From: Rhodospirillaceae bacterium
GTDB lineage: Bacteria > Pseudomonadota > Alphaproteobacteria > Rhodospirillales > Magnetovibrionaceae
NCBI GenBank assembly: GCA_029883045.1
Contig: JAOUJU010000108.1
Location: forward strand, 1 to 6,292
Length of the DNA stretch: 6,292 nt
Direction: 5' to 3'
Shown here: positions 4,027 through 6,292 of the stretch, piece after piece
Numbering within the stretch: the stretch's first letter is position 1
Layout of the letters: each line of letters opens with the position of its first letter
Position numbers and translations under genes: made by a program
Notes under the pieces: generated by a model
Seen by the model: only the letters and a program-made list of their open reading frames with translations
Databases searched by the model: none
What the model was told of the DNA's origin: nothing

Positions 4027-6292
4027 CTATCCGCTAATGGCCTTTTCTATGGCGTCTAGTGCAACTTGAGCATTGGCGCCATCGGGGCCGCCTGCTTGGG
4101 CCATATCGGGCCTGCCGCCACCGCCCTTACCACCAAGAGCTTCTGAGCCCACACGAACAAGCTCAACCGCACTTAGTTTATTCGTGATGTCTTCGGTCAC
4201 GCCAACCACCAGCGATGCCTTGCCGTCAGATAACGAAACCAAGGCAACAACACCAGATTTTATTTGTTTTTTAATATCATCGGCCATGCCTTTTAATTCC
4301 TTAGCTGGAACATCTTGCAAAAGCCGTGGTGCATAGGCAACACCGCCAATATCTTTGGTTTCACCGCCGCCATCACCACCACCGGATGCCAGTTTTTTTC
4401 TAAGCTCGGTAATTTCGCGTTCTAGCTTTTTGCGTTCATCAATTAGTTGGCGAACCCGTTCGGGAACGTCTGTGGTTGTTGATTTAAGAAATTCAGCCGT
4501 GCGCAATAGTGCGTCTTCTTGGGCTTCCATGTATTGAACCGCAGCCGCACCTGTTAGCGCTTCAATCCGGCGCACACCGGAAGCTACCGCCCCTTCGGAA
4601 ATAACCTTTAACAAACCAATATCACCGGTGCGCGAAACGTGGGTACCACCGCATAGTTCCACCGAAAATGATCCACTAATTAAACCTTCGCTGCCTTGCT
4701 CGGGCTCGGTTCCCATAGATACAACGCGGACTTCATCACCATATTTTTCCCCAAACAATGCCATCGCACCTTGGGCTTGGGCTTCTTCCGGGGTCATTAG
4801 CCGTGTGGTGACCTCGGTATTGGAACGGATTTGACCGTTGACCATAAGCTCAACATCAAAAATCTGTTCAGGGGTAACCCCCATTGGATGGCTTATGTCA
4901 AAACGCAGACGTTCGCCCGATACCAATGATCCTTTTTGCGTAACATGGCTGCCCAGTTCACGCCTAAGGGCAGCGTGCAACAAATGGGTGGCTGAATGAT
5001 TGGCCCTGAGCTCAGAACGCCTTCCATGGTTTACGCCAAAGGTTGCATCAAGGCCAACCTTGGGCAGGCCAGAAGAAACCTTGCCCACGTGAACGTGCAG
5101 TGAGCCAAGTTTTTTCTGGGTGTCGCTGACATCAATTACAAACCCGTCGCCCGAAATGGTTCCGATATCGCCCATCTGCCCACCGCTTTCACCATAAAAT
5201 GGTGTCTGGTTGGCGATTATGGCCACACTGTCGCCAGGGGCTGCTTCGTTTACCCGTTTGCCATCCTTTATTATTGCAAGGATCTTGCCTTCGGCGTGTT
5301 CTGTCTTGTAGCCAAGAAAGTCGCTTGCGCCAACATCGTCTAAAACGTCAAACCAAACTTCCTCGGTCGCGGCCTCACCGGAACCTTTCCATGCGGCCCG
5401 CGCTGCAATTTTTTGACGTTTCATCGCTGCATTAAAGCCATCTTCATCAACTGCGATAGATTTTGGCTTTAGTGCATCTTGGGTAAGGTCCAAAGGAAAA
5501 CCATAAGTATCATAAAGCTTGAACGCGGTTTCGCCATCAAGCTCACCGCCTGATTTTATTGCAATTGTCGCTTCGTCTAATAGTTTTAGCCCACGATCAA
5601 GGGTTTTTTGGAAACGCTGTTCTTCCATTTTTATGGTTTCACTTATCAGTGCTTCGGCCCTGACAAGTTCGGGAAAGGCCGCACCCATTTTAGCGTTGAG
5701 CGCAGAAATCAAACGGTAAATAACCGGATCAGTTGCGCCAATCATATGCGCATGGCGCATGGCCCGGCGCATAATGCGGCGCAAAACATAACCGCGTCCT
5801 TCATTTGACGGCAAAACCCCATCAGCAATAAGGAACGCAATTGAACGTAAATGATCGGCAATTACCCGGTGTGATATCCGGTGCTGGCCATCGGGGTCTG
5901 AATTTGTTGCATCAGCTGAGGCCTGAATTAACGAGCGCATTAAATCGATATTGTAATTATCGTTCGTTCCCTGCATTACGGCGGCTATGCGTTCCAGCCC
6001 CATACCGGTATCTATTGATGGTTTGGGCAAGGAATTACGAACATCAGTTGAAACCTGTTCATACTGCATGAAAACAAGGTTCCAAATTTCAACAAAGCGG
6101 TCGCCGTCTTCGTCTGCGCTGCCAGGGGGGCCTCCGGGTATATGATCGCCATGATCATAAAATATTTCCGAGCACGGTCCACATGGCCCGGTTTCACCCA
6201 TAGCCCAAAAATTATCAGAAGTAGCAATGCGAATAATTCGCTCTTCCGGTAGGCCCGCTATTTTTTTCCATAAATCAAATGCCTGATCATCG
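4027..6292 (-). CDS. alaS: Alanyl-tRNA synthetase, C-terminal 754 residues (5' end outside window)
   Basis: Charges tRNA-Ala with alanine and hydrolyses mischarged Ser- and Gly-tRNA-Ala; cytoplasmic and essential. The frame is open to the window edge: 30 codons precede the internal ATG at 6201, including the conserved RIIRIATSDNFWAMG, so that ATG is not the start and about 125-130 N-terminal residues are missing. Numbered from that Met: TGPCGPCSEIFYDHG at 4-18, IWNLVFMQ at 39-46 and class II motif 3 DTGMGLERIAAV at 64-75 belong to the aminoacylation domain. Editing-domain zinc ligands are H402 and H406 (HSATH) plus C517 and H521 (CGGTH). A predicted coiled coil at about 580-605, a Gly-rich linker (SGGGDGGG, 607-614) and the C-Ala domain with GGKGGGGRPDMAQAGG at 690-705 complete the standard architecture. 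In many alphaproteobacteria recA lies just upstream, but that region is not visible. Confidence 0.98.
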   Translation of the reverse strand, partial: DDQAFDLWKKIAGLPEERIIRIATSDNFWAMGETGPCGPCSEIFYDHGDHIPGGPPGSADEDGDRFVEIWNLVFMQYEQVSTDVRNSLPKPSIDTGMGLERIAAVMQGTNDNYNIDLMRSLIQASADATNSDPDGQHRISHRVIADHLRSIAFLIADGVLPSNEGRGYVLRRIMRRAMRHAHMIGATDPVIYRLISALNAKMGAAFPELVRAEALISETIKMEEQRFQKTLDRGLKLLDEATIAIKSGGELDGETAFKLYDTYGFPLDLTQDALKPKSIAVDEDGFNAAMKRQKIAARAAWKGSGEAATEEVWFDVLDDVGASDFLGYKTEHAEGKILAIIKDGKRVNEAAPGDSVAIIANQTPFYGESGGQMGDIGTISGDGFVIDVSDTQKKLGSLHVHVGKVSSGLPKVGLDATFGVNHGRRSELRANHSATHLLHAALRRELGSHVTQKGSLVSGERLRFDISHPMGVTPEQIFDVELMVNGQIRSNTEVTTRLMTPEEAQAQGAMALFGEKYGDEVRVVSMGTEPEQGSEGLISGSFSVELCGGTHVSRTGDIGLLKVISEGAVASGVRRIEALTGAAAVQYMEAQEDALLRTAEFLKSTTTDVPERVRQLIDERKKLEREITELRKKLASGGGDGGGETKDIGGVAYAPRLLQDVPAKELKGMADDIKKQIKSGVVALVSLSDGKASLVVGVTEDITNKLSAVELVRVGSEALGGKGGGGRPDMAQAGGPDGANAQVALDAIEKAISG

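Noticed and set aside
5199..5435. Open frames on the plus strand opposite alaS (for example 5199-5435 and 4073-4336)
   Set aside because: They lie wholly inside conserved alanyl-tRNA synthetase coding sequence, have no convincing start signals and give low-complexity products.
6199..6201. ATG at 6201 as the start of alaS
   Set aside because: The frame stays open for 30 more codons to the window edge and these encode conserved synthetase sequence, so this Met is internal.

Overview
The window reads as a stretch of an alphaproteobacterial chromosome of moderate GC, with conspicuously AT-rich intergenic gaps. The clues are the gene families themselves: an alphaproteobacterial-style pyruvate kinase beginning MRRNRNAKIIATLGPG, a MOFRL-type glycerate kinase ending in a GPTLTNVNDF motif, a short CheZ, and an alanyl-tRNA synthetase with typical proteobacterial motifs. 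A motile, possibly Rhodospirillales-like organism is my inference; no rRNA or other taxonomic marker is present. Almost all of the sequence is genic. No insertion sequence, CRISPR array, tRNA or rRNA was seen, and no gap reaches 300 bases.

Layout. Left part, minus strand (1-2184): a type 2 glycerate kinase gene (895-2184) is followed by pyruvate kinase (792 down to the window edge, 3' end missing). With enolase, encoded elsewhere, these two would turn glycerate into pyruvate by way of 2-phosphoglycerate and PEP, so the pair looks like a small carbon-assimilation operon. The junction between them is unusual: a G-rich, quadruplex-capable tract lies across the kinase stop codon, an A/T-rich tract follows, and then a 14-codon upstream ORF with its own Shine-Dalgarno whose stop overlaps the pyruvate kinase start.

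Middle (2185-3378): a 154-base divergent intergenic region carries candidate promoters for both directions and two perfect inverted repeats. It is followed on the plus strand by a small uncharacterised charged helical protein (2339-2677) and a terminator-like hairpin. Next come a perfect TATAAT, a structured leader with a 13-codon upstream ORF, and an orphan cheZ (2836-3378). CheZ dephosphorylates CheY-P, and its last residues look like the CheY-binding peptide of FliM.

Right part (3379-6292): a secreted cyclophilin-type peptidyl-prolyl isomerase (3458-4021, plus) runs convergently into alanyl-tRNA synthetase (minus, stop at 4027, 5' end outside the window), with only 5 bases between the two stops.

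Overall this is mainly housekeeping DNA. The parts that deserve attention are the two leaders (pyk and cheZ), each containing a Shine-Dalgarno-preceded ORF of 13-14 codons and a hairpin, and the divergent control region at 2185-2338. I found no convincing evidence of a wholly new system.
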